17,666 nucleotides of DNA, from positions 1 to 17,666 of the forward strand of contig JAAYXC010000172.1 of the NCBI GenBank assembly GCA_012516115.1, read 5' to 3'. The notes under the pieces are model-generated. The model was not told where the DNA came from. It ran no database searches and worked only from the letters and a program-made list of their open reading frames with translations. Positions 6,961 through 14,305 of the stretch are shown here, piece by piece. Position 1 is the first letter of the stretch. Each line of letters starts with the position of its first letter. The DNA comes from Bacillota bacterium (GTDB lineage: Bacteria; Bacillota; UBA4882; JAAYXC01). The position numbers were made by a program, and so were the translations under genes.

Positions 6961-7437
6961 TTGCCCTGGCGGGTGAGGAGCGGTTCCCCGGCCGAGACGG
7001 TGCTTTTCGGATGCCGGCTCGGCCGCCTTTTAGCCTGTGGGGATGTCGTCTTTCTTCATGGCCCCCTGGGCGCGGGCAAGACCCGTCTGGTCGAAGGCAT
7101 CGCCCGGGGCCTGGGTGCCGCCGGGGTCCGTAGTCCCAGTTTTACCCTGCTTCATTCTTACCGGGGTCGGCTCCCGGTCTACCATGCCGACCTCTACCGG
7201 CTCACCGATCCGGATGAGGCGGCGGCACTGAACCTGAGCGAAGTGACGGCCGACGGGGTGTTGCTGGTGGAATGGCCGGAGTTGGTGGAGGTGGAATTCC
7301 CCGCCCGGCTTTCCGTCTGCCTCTCTTTTATGGCCGGAGACGAAGATGCCCGTCTCCTGACCCTGGTCCCCAGGGGGGAGAGGTACGAGGCCATCACGCG
7401 CGCGATGGAGGAAAGATTTGCTGGTCCTCGGATTTGA
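6961..7437 (+). CDS. tsaE: tRNA t6A synthesis ATPase TsaE
   Basis: TsaE is the P-loop ATPase that supports the TsaB-TsaD complex in making N6-threonylcarbamoyladenosine (t6A37) on ANN-decoding tRNAs. The 158-residue product shows SPAETVLFGCRLGRLL, the Walker A GPLGAGKT (34-41), SPSFTLLHSY, the YHADLYRL motif and LLVEWPEL, all in the usual order. The frame is open far upstream (to 6808, inside puuD). I chose TTG 6961 because GGAGGG (6947-6952) is 8 nt away; GTG 6973 is the alternative. The 3' end overlaps tsaB by 20 nt. Confidence 0.9.
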   Translation: MPWRVRSGSPAETVLFGCRLGRLLACGDVVFLHGPLGAGKTRLVEGIARGLGAAGVRSPSFTLLHSYRGRLPVYHADLYRLTDPDEAAALNLSEVTADGVLLVEWPELVEVEFPARLSVCLSFMAGDEDARLLTLVPRGERYEAITRAMEERFAGPRI

Positions 7438-8095
7438 TACGTCCACCGATTGGGGCGTTTTGGGTCTGGCTCAGGACGGCGTGGTCCTGGCCGAGACGGG
7501 ATGGCAGGTCGGCCGCAACCAGGCCGAACGTTTCCTGCCCGTCCTGGCCGAGATGATGGATCGCCTGGGACTTACGCCGGAAGCCGTTGATCTTTTGGCC
7601 GTGGGCTGTGGCCCCGGCTCTTATACCGGGCTGCGCAGCGGCCTGGCCATGGCCGAAGCCCTCTCTTTCGCCCTGGATCGGGCGGTGACCGGGGTTCCCA
7701 CCCTGGCCGCCCTGGCGGAGAACGGAGCCGGTTTCTCCGGCCCTGTCTGTCCCACCATCCCCGCCCGACGGGGCGAAGTCTATGCCGCCTTATACCGCGG
7801 GGGGGAAGAGATAATAAAACCGGCCCCTTTCCGGCCGGAGGATCTTCTTTCTGCCTTGAGCGCCTGGCGGGAGGAACCGATCCTCCTTCTGGGAGGTGGC
7901 GCGACTGGGCTGGTCCGCCTACCGGAGGCCGGGTCTTTCCGGTTCGTCCTCCCCCCGCCGGAGCATCATCTCTTGCGGGGCGGGACCGTGGCCCGGCTGG
8001 GCTGGAAAGCTCCTTCCCGGCCGGCGCGCCCACTTTACCTGCGACGGACCGAGGCCGAAGAACGGTTGCGGGAGGAGCCACGGTCATGCCGGTGA
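7418..8095 (+). CDS. tsaB: t6A synthesis scaffold protein TsaB
   Basis: TsaB is the inactive ASKHA-fold paralogue that heterodimerises with TsaD. The 225-residue protein starts LVLGFDTSTDWGVLGLA and carries the hallmark GCGPGSYTGLRSGLAMAEAL (about 63-82) and VTGVPTLAALA. The TTG start at 7418 has GGAGG (7407-7411) at 6 nt and lies within the tsaE 3' end. Its own stop overlaps the rimI start by 10 nt, so tsaE-tsaB-rimI are probably translationally coupled. Confidence 0.93.
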   Translation: MLVLGFDTSTDWGVLGLAQDGVVLAETGWQVGRNQAERFLPVLAEMMDRLGLTPEAVDLLAVGCGPGSYTGLRSGLAMAEALSFALDRAVTGVPTLAALAENGAGFSGPVCPTIPARRGEVYAALYRGGEEIIKPAPFRPEDLLSALSAWREEPILLLGGGATGLVRLPEAGSFRFVLPPPEHHLLRGGTVARLGWKAPSRPARPLYLRRTEAEERLREEPRSCR

Positions 8096-8532
8096 GTATT
8101 AGTCCCATGACCATGGCCGACCTGGACGAGGTCTTGGTCATCGAGAACGAGTCTTTCGCCACGCCCTGGTCGCGCGCTTCTTTCCTCTACGAACTTTTGG
8201 AAAACCGCCGGGCGGTCTATCTTGTGGCCAAGGAAGAAGGCCACGTGGTGGGCTACATCGGGATGTGGGCCATCTTCGACGAGGGTCACATCACCAACCT
8301 GGCCGTCCATCCCCGTTACCGCCGCCGTGGCATTGCCACCCTTCTCCTGCAAGAACTCGTCCACGAAGCCAAGCGGCGGGGCATCGCCCATCTCACGCTG
8401 GAGGTGCGCCGTTCGAACCTCGGTGCCCAGCTTTTGTACACCAAACACGGTTTCGTGACCAAGGGGATCCGGCGAGGTTATTACCGCGATAACGATGAAG
8501 ACGCCCTCATCATGTGGAAATCGCCTTTATAA
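8086..8532 (+). CDS. rimI: Ribosomal-protein-alanine N-acetyltransferase RimI
   Basis: This is a 148-residue GNAT acetyltransferase. It has the RimI-type start MTMADLDEVLVIENESFATPW, the acetyl-CoA loop VHPRYRRRGIATLLL (RxxGxA pattern), and the C-terminal LYTKHGFVTKGIRRGYYRDN...DALIM. RimI acetylates the N-terminus of ribosomal protein S18 in E. coli, and in Firmicutes the gene commonly sits between tsaB and tsaD as here. ATG 8086 has GGGAGGAG upstream. It overlaps tsaB by 10 nt and is followed by tsaD after 27 nt. Confidence 0.92.
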   Translation: MPVSISPMTMADLDEVLVIENESFATPWSRASFLYELLENRRAVYLVAKEEGHVVGYIGMWAIFDEGHITNLAVHPRYRRRGIATLLLQELVHEAKRRGIAHLTLEVRRSNLGAQLLYTKHGFVTKGIRRGYYRDNDEDALIMWKSPL

Positions 8533-8559
8533 AACCACCGGAAGGAGAGTGCCGGGCCG

Positions 8560-9570
8560 GTGCTGGCCCTGGGGATCGAGTCTTCTTGCGACGAGACGGC
8601 CGTGGCTCTGGTCGAGGAGCGGCGCGTCCTTGTTAACCTGATCGCTTCACAATTTGAAGCCCACCGACCTTTCGGCGGGGTCGTCCCGGAACTGGCCGCG
8701 CGGATGCACCTGGAGGCCCTGCGGCCTCTACTTACGGCGGCCTTCGCCGAGGCCGGAGTGGCGCCCGCGAAGGTGGATCTGGTCTGCGCCACCCGCGGCC
8801 CGGGTCTCATCGGCGCCTTGCTGGTGGGTTTCTCCGCGGCCAAGGCCATGGCCTGGGCCCTGGGAAAACCTTTCGTCGGGGTAAACCACGTGGTCGCTCA
8901 TATCTACGCCAACTTCCTCGGGGAGAACCCTCCCGTCCCCCCTCTCCTCTGCCTCGTCGTCTCCGGGGGACATACCGATCTTTTTTCTCTTACCGCGGAA
9001 GAAGAACTCCGTCATCTCGGCGGCACGCGGGACGACGCGGCCGGTGAGTGTCTGGATAAGGCGGCCCGGCTCCTGGGCCTGCGATATCCGGGTGGCCCGG
9101 CGGTGGAAGAGGCCGCCCGCCGGGGAGAGCCGCGTTTTCCTTTGCCCCGCCCCGTCATCGAGGGAAGCCTGGAATTCAGCTTCAGCGGGCTCAAGACGGC
9201 CCTGGCCAACCTGATTCAGCGGTTGACCGCCGAAAAAAAAGAACTTCCGGTCCCCGACCTGGCCGCCAGTCTCCAGCGGGCGGTGGTCGAAGGTCTGGTG
9301 GCTAAACTGGAAGCGGCCGCCATGATTTATCGGCCACGGGCGTTGCTTCTGGCCGGAGGGGTGGCGGCCAACGGCCTCTTAAGGCGGGAGGTGGCAGCCC
9401 TGGCCACCCGGCTTGGGATGGAGTTTTACGTGCCCCCGCCGGCCCTGTGCACGGACAACGCGGCCATGGTGGCCTACGCCGGACTCTCCCGGTACCGGCG
9501 ATACGGGGCGGATCCCTTGACGGCGGGAGTAGACCCGGCGCTGGATTTTCCCCTCCCGCCCTGGGGATAA
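8560..9570 (+). CDS. tsaD: tRNA N6-adenosine threonylcarbamoyltransferase TsaD
   Basis: TsaD transfers the threonylcarbamoyl group from TC-AMP to A37 of ANN-decoding tRNAs. The 336-residue protein begins LALGIESSCDETAVAL. It contains VVPELAARMHLEAL, the ATRGPGLIGALLVG loop, the metal-binding NHVVAHIYAN (His110 and His114), GGHTDL, FSFSGLKTAL, GGVAANGLLR and CTDNAAMVAYAG. All catalytic and metal ligands are present. The GTG start at 8560 has AAGGAG about 12 nt upstream; a GTG at 8549 is out of frame. It is the last gene of the t6A cluster and is followed by the DnaA-box cluster. Confidence 0.96.
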   Translation: MLALGIESSCDETAVALVEERRVLVNLIASQFEAHRPFGGVVPELAARMHLEALRPLLTAAFAEAGVAPAKVDLVCATRGPGLIGALLVGFSAAKAMAWALGKPFVGVNHVVAHIYANFLGENPPVPPLLCLVVSGGHTDLFSLTAEEELRHLGGTRDDAAGECLDKAARLLGLRYPGGPAVEEAARRGEPRFPLPRPVIEGSLEFSFSGLKTALANLIQRLTAEKKELPVPDLAASLQRAVVEGLVAKLEAAAMIYRPRALLLAGGVAANGLLRREVAALATRLGMEFYVPPPALCTDNAAMVAYAGLSRYRRYGADPLTAGVDPALDFPLPPWG

Positions 9571-9629
9571 CGGTGGCAGAGGATCGGGGCCATCCGTGGT
9601 TGCGTTCGTGAGCTTTTCCCCAGTGGTTT

Positions 9630-9701
9630 TGTTGATAAGTTTGTGGATAATGTGGATTACCGGGCCGTAGGCCGCGAAGAAGCCCTTCCTCTTGTGGATA
9701 A
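9630..9701 (-). promoter_or_regulatory. Cluster of four DnaA-box-like 9-mers
   Basis: The consensus DnaA box is TTATCCACA. On the plus strand its complement TGTGGATAA occurs perfectly at 9642-9650 and 9693-9701. One-mismatch forms are TGTTGATAA at 9630-9638 and TGTGGATTA at 9651-9659. All four point the same way, and two abut directly. I see no other perfect box in the window. The cluster fills the space between tsaD and the SWIM gene. It may titrate DnaA or regulate the SWIM gene. No dnaA or dnaN is nearby, and no AT-rich unwinding element is seen, so it is not an obvious oriC. Confidence 0.7.
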
Positions 9702-9714
9702 AACTGAGGAGAGA

Positions 9715-11277
9715 ATGGGGATAGAGAATTTCCTCCTTTGTTGGGATGAATTCACCACAGCGGACCTGGTGGCGCTGGTCCCGGAGCCGCTTCTCGAAAG
9801 GGGGCGCGACTATCTTCGGCGCGGTCTGGTCGCCGCGCGGCTTTACGGTGGGGATACTCTGGCGGCCAGCGTCCTCGGTTCCGCCGGCTGGTATACGGTC
9901 AGGGCCGAACTGCGCCACGGGCAGATCGCCATTACCTGTACCTGCCCCTATCAAGGTGATTTCTGTAAACATGCCGTGGCCCTTCTTTTAGCCTGGCTCA
10001 CCGAACGGAAGACCTTTCTCGATTTGGCACGCGTACCTCTTATCGTGGAGGGGGATGCCGATCGGCTCCGTGGGCTTTGTCGCGCCCTCGCTCTGGCCGC
10101 GCCGCAGGCGGCCATGGCCCTCTTGATCGGAGATGGGGCGCCCGCGGAGAGAAAAGGTACGGCGGCAGCCCTGGCCGATGCTTTCCGACTCGGTCCTTAC
10201 GCCTTGCGCGATGCCGCGGTTCTGGCCGAACGGTTGGCCTGGGTGGGTGACCGACTGGCGACGGCGGTCGCCGCCGGGGAGGCAGAGGCGGCCAAGGCCG
10301 CCTGCGACCTGGCCGAGCGACTACTGGTCGCCTGGGGGGAAGCCTCTTGTCCCGAGCGCCTCGGGCCGCCCATCGCCGATTACCTGCGGCGTTTGGCCGC
10401 GGTAAAACCTCCGGCCGCCTCGGCCGGGCCGGTCCTGCGCTCCCGTCTCCTCGGTTTATTTCGCCGGGAGGCCCTTCCTTTCTTCGGCGAACTGGGTCTG
10501 CTTTTTTTATCCTGGGGCGGGGGACCGCCCGGACCGGCCGAGCTGGGCGGGACGGCGGCCGAAGTCATCGCCCTCCTCGACAACCCCACGGCGGAAACGG
10601 CGAAATCGGTGGGGTTCGAAAGCTTCCTCCTCGTCCTCGAGGGCTATCGGCGATGGGGGAGGCCGGAAGCGGCCGTGGCCCTGGCGAAGGCCGGACTCCG
10701 GCGGTCGGGAGAGGACGAACGTTATTTCCTGCGTGAACGGTTGGCCGCCTATCATCTGGCCAGGGACGAACGTCGACAGGCCCTGGCCTACCTTTTGGCC
10801 AATTTCCGTCTCCGGCCGACGGAGGAAGGCTGGAAGACCATTCGGCGTACCGCGGTGGCTGCCGGCGAATGGCCCCGGATCAAAAAAGAAGTCTGGCCGC
10901 TGGTTCACCGGGGGGATCTGGCCCTCAAGATGGCTGCAGCCTTGGACGAGAAAGACCCCGGCCTTCTCCGGGAAGTAGGCGAGCAACTCGGCGGGGATGA
11001 CCCGCGTGCCGCCCCGGTGTGGGCGGCCCTGGCCGCCTCGGCGCCGGAAGAAGCCCTGGCGCGGCTTCTGGCGCTCGCCCGGGAACAACTCCTCCGGGGC
11101 GGTTATCGGGCGCGGCGGGCCGCCTCCGCTTTCTTGCGGGCCGCCGCCAAGGTCTGCGGCGCCATGGGTTGGGAGGAGCGCTGGGAGGAAATCCGGCAAG
11201 GCCTGCGGGAGGAGTTCGGTCCCCTCGTCCGCTGGCCGGAGCTGGGTGCGTTACTGGCCGCCCGGGAAGGAGATTGA
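9715..11277 (+). CDS. SWIM zinc-finger domain protein of unknown function
   Basis: The 520-residue protein carries an N-terminal SWIM zinc finger: Cys75, Cys77, Cys84 and His86 in CTCPYQGDFCKHAVALLLAW, preceded by TVRAELRHGQIAIT. SWIM domains bind DNA or proteins and occur beside helicases and in uncharacterised proteins. The remaining 430 residues are Ala/Leu/Arg-rich and predicted by eye to be nearly all helical, possibly TPR- or HEAT-like repeats. No helicase or nuclease motif is visible. The frame opens at GTG 9643, but that would translate through the DnaA boxes. ATG 9715, just after GAGGAG, is preferred, although the spacing is short (about 3 nt). The 3' end overlaps the convergent amidase gene by 27 bp. 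Confidence 0.8.
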   Translation: MGIENFLLCWDEFTTADLVALVPEPLLERGRDYLRRGLVAARLYGGDTLAASVLGSAGWYTVRAELRHGQIAITCTCPYQGDFCKHAVALLLAWLTERKTFLDLARVPLIVEGDADRLRGLCRALALAAPQAAMALLIGDGAPAERKGTAAALADAFRLGPYALRDAAVLAERLAWVGDRLATAVAAGEAEAAKAACDLAERLLVAWGEASCPERLGPPIADYLRRLAAVKPPAASAGPVLRSRLLGLFRREALPFFGELGLLFLSWGGGPPGPAELGGTAAEVIALLDNPTAETAKSVGFESFLLVLEGYRRWGRPEAAVALAKAGLRRSGEDERYFLRERLAAYHLARDERRQALAYLLANFRLRPTEEGWKTIRRTAVAAGEWPRIKKEVWPLVHRGDLALKMAAALDEKDPGLLREVGEQLGGDDPRAAPVWAALAASAPEEALARLLALAREQLLRGGYRARRAASAFLRAAAKVCGAMGWEERWEEIRQGLREEFGPLVRWPELGALLAAREGD

Positions 11278-12201
11278 AGCTGCCGTCGTTTCCCGCCCCT
11301 CTCCGCGGGCGAGGTAGTCTTTGAGCCCGTTGGCGATAGCCCGGGCCGCCCGGCGGAGAAAGGTGCCGCTCCGGAGCCATCCTTCTTCCACCGGGTTGGT
11401 GATCGTCGCCACTTCCACCACCACCACCGGTATCCCCCTTATTCCCCAGGGAGGTCCCATTCCCCATCCCCGATCGGGGAGAGGGAGTGTCCTGGTCAGG
11501 GCATCGTGGATGGTCGCGGCCAGGGAGCGGCCTTCTTCATTGGCCCAGGCCGTCCTGAAACCACCGCGCGCTGCTTCCGCGAAGCGACCCAGATGGAGGA
11601 GGATCACCGCCTCGGGTTGGAGTTGATGGACCAGGGTCCGTCGGACGGAAAGAGGCGGGTTCCGATCGGCTTCACGCGTAAGATAAACGGTGGCCCCAAG
11701 TTCTACCAGAAGGCGGCGGAGAAGGAGGGCCAGGGCGAAGACCTTGTCCTTCTCCCGGAGGTCCACCGGCCCCTTTCCACCTGCCTCTTCCCCTCCGTGG
11801 GCCGGGTCCAGGAGGATCCGCCGTCCGCGCATGATCCGGTATAAAGGTTCCCTGTTCATCTCCACCCGGAGGAGGGCCGGCAGGCCGTCGGTTCGGCAGA
11901 GGTTAAGGCGGGTGGGATGGACCAAAGAAAGTTCCAGGATCAGGCGGTCCTTTTCTTCTTTTATCGTCACGGTCTCCAGGAGGCCAGCGTGGACGGGGAG
12001 GAGCCCGGCAGGAAAACGGATCCGGGCGCCGGGGAGATGGAGGAGGACCCGGCGCCCTCCTTTCTCCGTCCCAAGCAGGTAGCAGGGTGGCGAAGTGGCT
12101 TCCACGACCAGCACGGAGAGACCGGCCGGTCCCACCGCCCCGCTCCGGACAGCATGCCGGATGTTCGTCACCGTCACCGGACCTCGAAGGAAAGCGTCCA
12201 T
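11251..12201 (-). CDS. N-acetylmuramoyl-L-alanine amidase (Amidase_3) with N-terminal AMIN-like domain
   Basis: The enzyme hydrolyses the bond between N-acetylmuramic acid and the peptide stem. Its 316 residues split into a beta-rich AMIN-like region (about 1-125) and an Amidase_3 catalytic domain. Zinc and catalytic residues can be placed: His135 in LLDPAHGG, Glu150 in DLREKDK, His203 in ILLHLG and Glu263 in VVEVATITNP. The second histidine motif is unusual, since most relatives have SIHAN or SLHAN. No signal peptide or membrane segment is obvious at ATG 12201, which has only a weak GGTGGGG ribosome-binding site, so the true start could be further upstream. CwlD-type sporulation amidases have the same domain, but the assignment is not certain. 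Confidence 0.85.
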   Translation of the reverse strand: MDAFLRGPVTVTNIRHAVRSGAVGPAGLSVLVVEATSPPCYLLGTEKGGRRVLLHLPGARIRFPAGLLPVHAGLLETVTIKEEKDRLILELSLVHPTRLNLCRTDGLPALLRVEMNREPLYRIMRGRRILLDPAHGGEEAGGKGPVDLREKDKVFALALLLRRLLVELGATVYLTREADRNPPLSVRRTLVHQLQPEAVILLHLGRFAEAARGGFRTAWANEEGRSLAATIHDALTRTLPLPDRGWGMGPPWGIRGIPVVVVEVATITNPVEEGWLRSGTFLRRAARAIANGLKDYLARGEGRETTAASISFPGGQ

Positions 12202-12300
12202 TCCCCACCAGATCCTTTACGCTGGCTATGAGGGTGTTGCATACTATGCGGAAGGAAAAGGCGATGGTTCTCTCCCGGTTAAGAAAGAAGGAGAGAGGGT
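12202..12300. other. Divergent intergenic region with an 11-bp near-palindrome
   Basis: GCATACTATGC at 12239-12249 is self-complementary except at its centre and sits in the middle of the 99-bp gap between the divergent amidase and F420-ligase-like genes. CATACTAT resembles the -10 of sporulation sigma factors (SigE consensus CATACAnT) and can be read nearly the same on either strand. No matching -35 is clear, so this is only suggestive. Confidence 0.3.
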
Positions 12301-12966
12301 GTGTCGATTCGAAGCGCCGGGAATTCCTTTTACGCCCGTTTACCGCTCCGGACCCATCTCGTGACCGAGCGTGAAGATCTGGTGGAGACGGTGGCCCGCT
12401 ATACGGCCGGCCTGGTGGCCCCGGGCGACGCGGTGATCCTTTCCGAGAGCATGGTCGCCATCGCCCAGGGCCGGGCCGTGCTTTCCTCCTCCGTCCGGCC
12501 CGGTGGCCTGGCCAGGATCCTCTGTCGTTTCCCGCAGAAACACGGGAGTTTGGCCACCCCCCAGGCCATGCAGTTGGCCATCGAAGAAGTAGGAGTAGGG
12601 CGGATCCTCCTGGGGGTGTTGGCCGCCGGTATAGGGAGACTTTTCGGCCGGCGGGGGTGGTTTTACCTGGTGGCCGGGAGGGAGCTCGCCCTCATCGACG
12701 ATATCGCCGGAACCCTCCCTCCCTACGATCGCCACGTGGTCCTGGGGCCCAAGGAACCGCAGAGACTGGTGGAAAAGATCAAAGAGAAGATCGGGGCGGA
12801 AGTGGCCATCGTCGACGTCAACGACCTGGGCTGCGTGGACGTCATCGCCGCCACCGCCGGGATTAAGGAAGAAGAACTCCGGATGGCCCTGGCCGATAAC
12901 CCCGCCGGCAACGACGATGAACAAACGCCCATTGTCGTCCTGAAACGAAGAAAAGGGAGGGTTTGA
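12301..12966 (+). CDS. Coenzyme F420-0:L-glutamate ligase-like protein (stand-alone domain)
   Basis: The 221-residue protein belongs to the F420-0 gamma-glutamyl ligase family (CofE fold). It has the N-terminal RTHLVTEREDLVETVARYTAG, VAPGDAVILSESMVAIAQGR, the central GIGRLFGRRGWFYLVAGRELALIDD, and IVDVNDLGCVDVIAATAG. CofE proper adds glutamates to F420, but Firmicutes generally lack F420 and no other F420 gene is present here, so the substrate is probably different. The GTG start at 12301 has AGGAG (12289-12293) at 7 nt. The stop lies inside the loop of the bidirectional terminator. Confidence 0.8.
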   Translation: MSIRSAGNSFYARLPLRTHLVTEREDLVETVARYTAGLVAPGDAVILSESMVAIAQGRAVLSSSVRPGGLARILCRFPQKHGSLATPQAMQLAIEEVGVGRILLGVLAAGIGRLFGRRGWFYLVAGRELALIDDIAGTLPPYDRHVVLGPKEPQRLVEKIKEKIGAEVAIVDVNDLGCVDVIAATAGIKEEELRMALADNPAGNDDEQTPIVVLKRRKGRV

Positions 12967-12979
12967 CTCCCTCCCTTTT
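12951..12979. terminator. Bidirectional rho-independent terminator
   Basis: AAAAGGGAGGG (12951-12961) is perfectly complementary to CCCTCCCTTTT (12969-12979) with a 7-nt loop. The flanking A- and T-tracts give a U-run on either transcript. It serves both convergent genes, and the TGA stop of the F420-ligase-like gene falls inside the loop. The stop of the htrA-like gene is 6 bp beyond. Confidence 0.88.
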
Positions 12980-12984
12980 GGCCT

Positions 12985-14130
12985 TCATTCGTCCGGTTGC
13001 TCGGCCAGCTGGAGCTCGAAGTCGATCTCCTTTCCGCGGTGGATGGTCTTTACCTTTATCCAATCGCCCACCTTTCGTCCGCGGATCGTCTCGGCCAGCT
13101 CCTCCATCCCCCGGATGGGCTTGCCGTCGATGGCCAGGATGGCATCGCCGGGGACCAGTCCGGCCTTATCCGCCGGTGCATCGGGGTAGACGAAGGCGAT
13201 AAAGACGCCGTCCCCTTCCGGGAGCCGGTATTTTTGCCGGGTGGCCGCATCCACCAGGGCGAGGTCGAGACCCCTGATACCGAGCCAAGGCCGGGAATAA
13301 TGGCCTGTGGTCATCAACTGATCCAAGGCTTTACGCGCGACGTTGATGGGGATGGCGAAGCCGATGCCCTGGCCGACGGTGCTGACCACGGCGTTGATCC
13401 CGATGACCTGGCCGTCGAGGTTGAGTAAGGGGCCACCGCTGTTACCCGGGTTGATGGCCGCATCGGTCTGGAGGAGCTCCTCGTAGTCCCGGGTGGCCCC
13501 ACCCTGGTCGTCGCCGGCCTGGACACGGCGATCCAGGGCGGAGATGACCCCGGCGGTCACCGAATGATCGTAGCCGAGCGGGTTGCCGCTGGCCACCACC
13601 CATTCACCCGGGCGGAGCTTGTCCGAATCGCCGAGAGGCAAGGTGGGCAGGGGCTTGTCCGTCTTTATTTTCAATATGGCCAGATCCAGGATGTTGGAAC
13701 GACCCACCACTTCGGCCGGGATGGGGTTGCGTTCTTTGTACAGGGTCACCTCTACTTTATTGGCGTTCTGAACCACATGGGCGTTGGTGAGGATGTAACC
13801 CTCCGGGCGGAAGATGAACCCCGTACCGAAGCTGCGCCGGATCGTTTCTTCATCCCTGGGGGGGGTCAAGCCGAAGAAGCGGAAGAACTCTTCTTCCTCG
13901 GGCGTGAGGGTCCGCCGGGCCGCCGAAGTATAGGCGGTAATGCCGACGACGGCCGGCGCAGCCTTTTCCGCCACATCGGCGATGGTATCGCGGTCGTAGA
14001 CTTTGGCCGCGGCCGCGGTGGAGGGGAAGAGGGCCTGGCGGATGGACGGTCCCACGAGGAGACCTCCGAGGAAGACCACCGCCAGGAGCATAAAGATCCA
14101 GGGCCATGATAAACGCCAGTCGCGCTTCAT
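12985..14130 (-). CDS. HtrA/DegP-family serine protease with one PDZ domain
   Basis: This 381-residue membrane-anchored protease degrades misfolded envelope proteins. Residues about 8-28 form the N-terminal anchor. The trypsin-like domain has the complete triad: His118 (TNAHVV), Asp149 (ILDLAILKI) and Ser231 (NPGNSGGPLL). One C-terminal PDZ domain follows (about 275-375), with GVFIAFVYPDAPADKAGLVPGDAILAIDG-type sequence. ATG 14130-14128 is preceded by GAGGAGG. Length and layout match Gram-positive HtrA/YyxA proteins. It converges on the F420-ligase-like gene and diverges from birA. Confidence 0.94.
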   Translation of the reverse strand: MKRDWRLSWPWIFMLLAVVFLGGLLVGPSIRQALFPSTAAAAKVYDRDTIADVAEKAAPAVVGITAYTSAARRTLTPEEEEFFRFFGLTPPRDEETIRRSFGTGFIFRPEGYILTNAHVVQNANKVEVTLYKERNPIPAEVVGRSNILDLAILKIKTDKPLPTLPLGDSDKLRPGEWVVASGNPLGYDHSVTAGVISALDRRVQAGDDQGGATRDYEELLQTDAAINPGNSGGPLLNLDGQVIGINAVVSTVGQGIGFAIPINVARKALDQLMTTGHYSRPWLGIRGLDLALVDAATRQKYRLPEGDGVFIAFVYPDAPADKAGLVPGDAILAIDGKPIRGMEELAETIRGRKVGDWIKVKTIHRGKEIDFELQLAEQPDE

Positions 14131-14244
14131 GGCAAACCTCCTCTCGGAAAGGTGGTCGAAGTCGCAACCTTCCGCCGATCCGGCAAGAAGGTTTTCTCCC
14201 TAGCTGATAACGTCTTCCGGATAACCGGGTTCCCGGAGGTGGAA

Positions 14245-14273
14245 TTGACGAGGCCGGTAGTTTATGGTACCAT
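14245..14273 (+). promoter_or_regulatory. Probable birA promoter
   Basis: TTGACG (14245-14250) and TACCAT (14268-14273) are 17 bp apart, and the start codon of birA follows about 32 bp later. The -10 is imperfect. The 175-bp divergent gap also holds two GATAAC repeats (about 14205 and 14220). I could not identify a promoter for the divergent htrA-like gene. Confidence 0.5.
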
Positions 14274-14305
14274 TGGCCCGAAGCGAGAGCCGAGGAGGGA
14301 GCGGG

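Noticed and set aside
9643..9714. GTG start at 9643 for the SWIM gene
   Set aside because: It would translate through the DnaA boxes and has no Shine-Dalgarno. The extra residues do not resemble a domain.
9571..9714. Chromosomal origin of replication
   Set aside because: DnaA boxes are present, but there is no dnaA, dnaN or rpmH, and no AT-rich unwinding element in this 144-bp gap.
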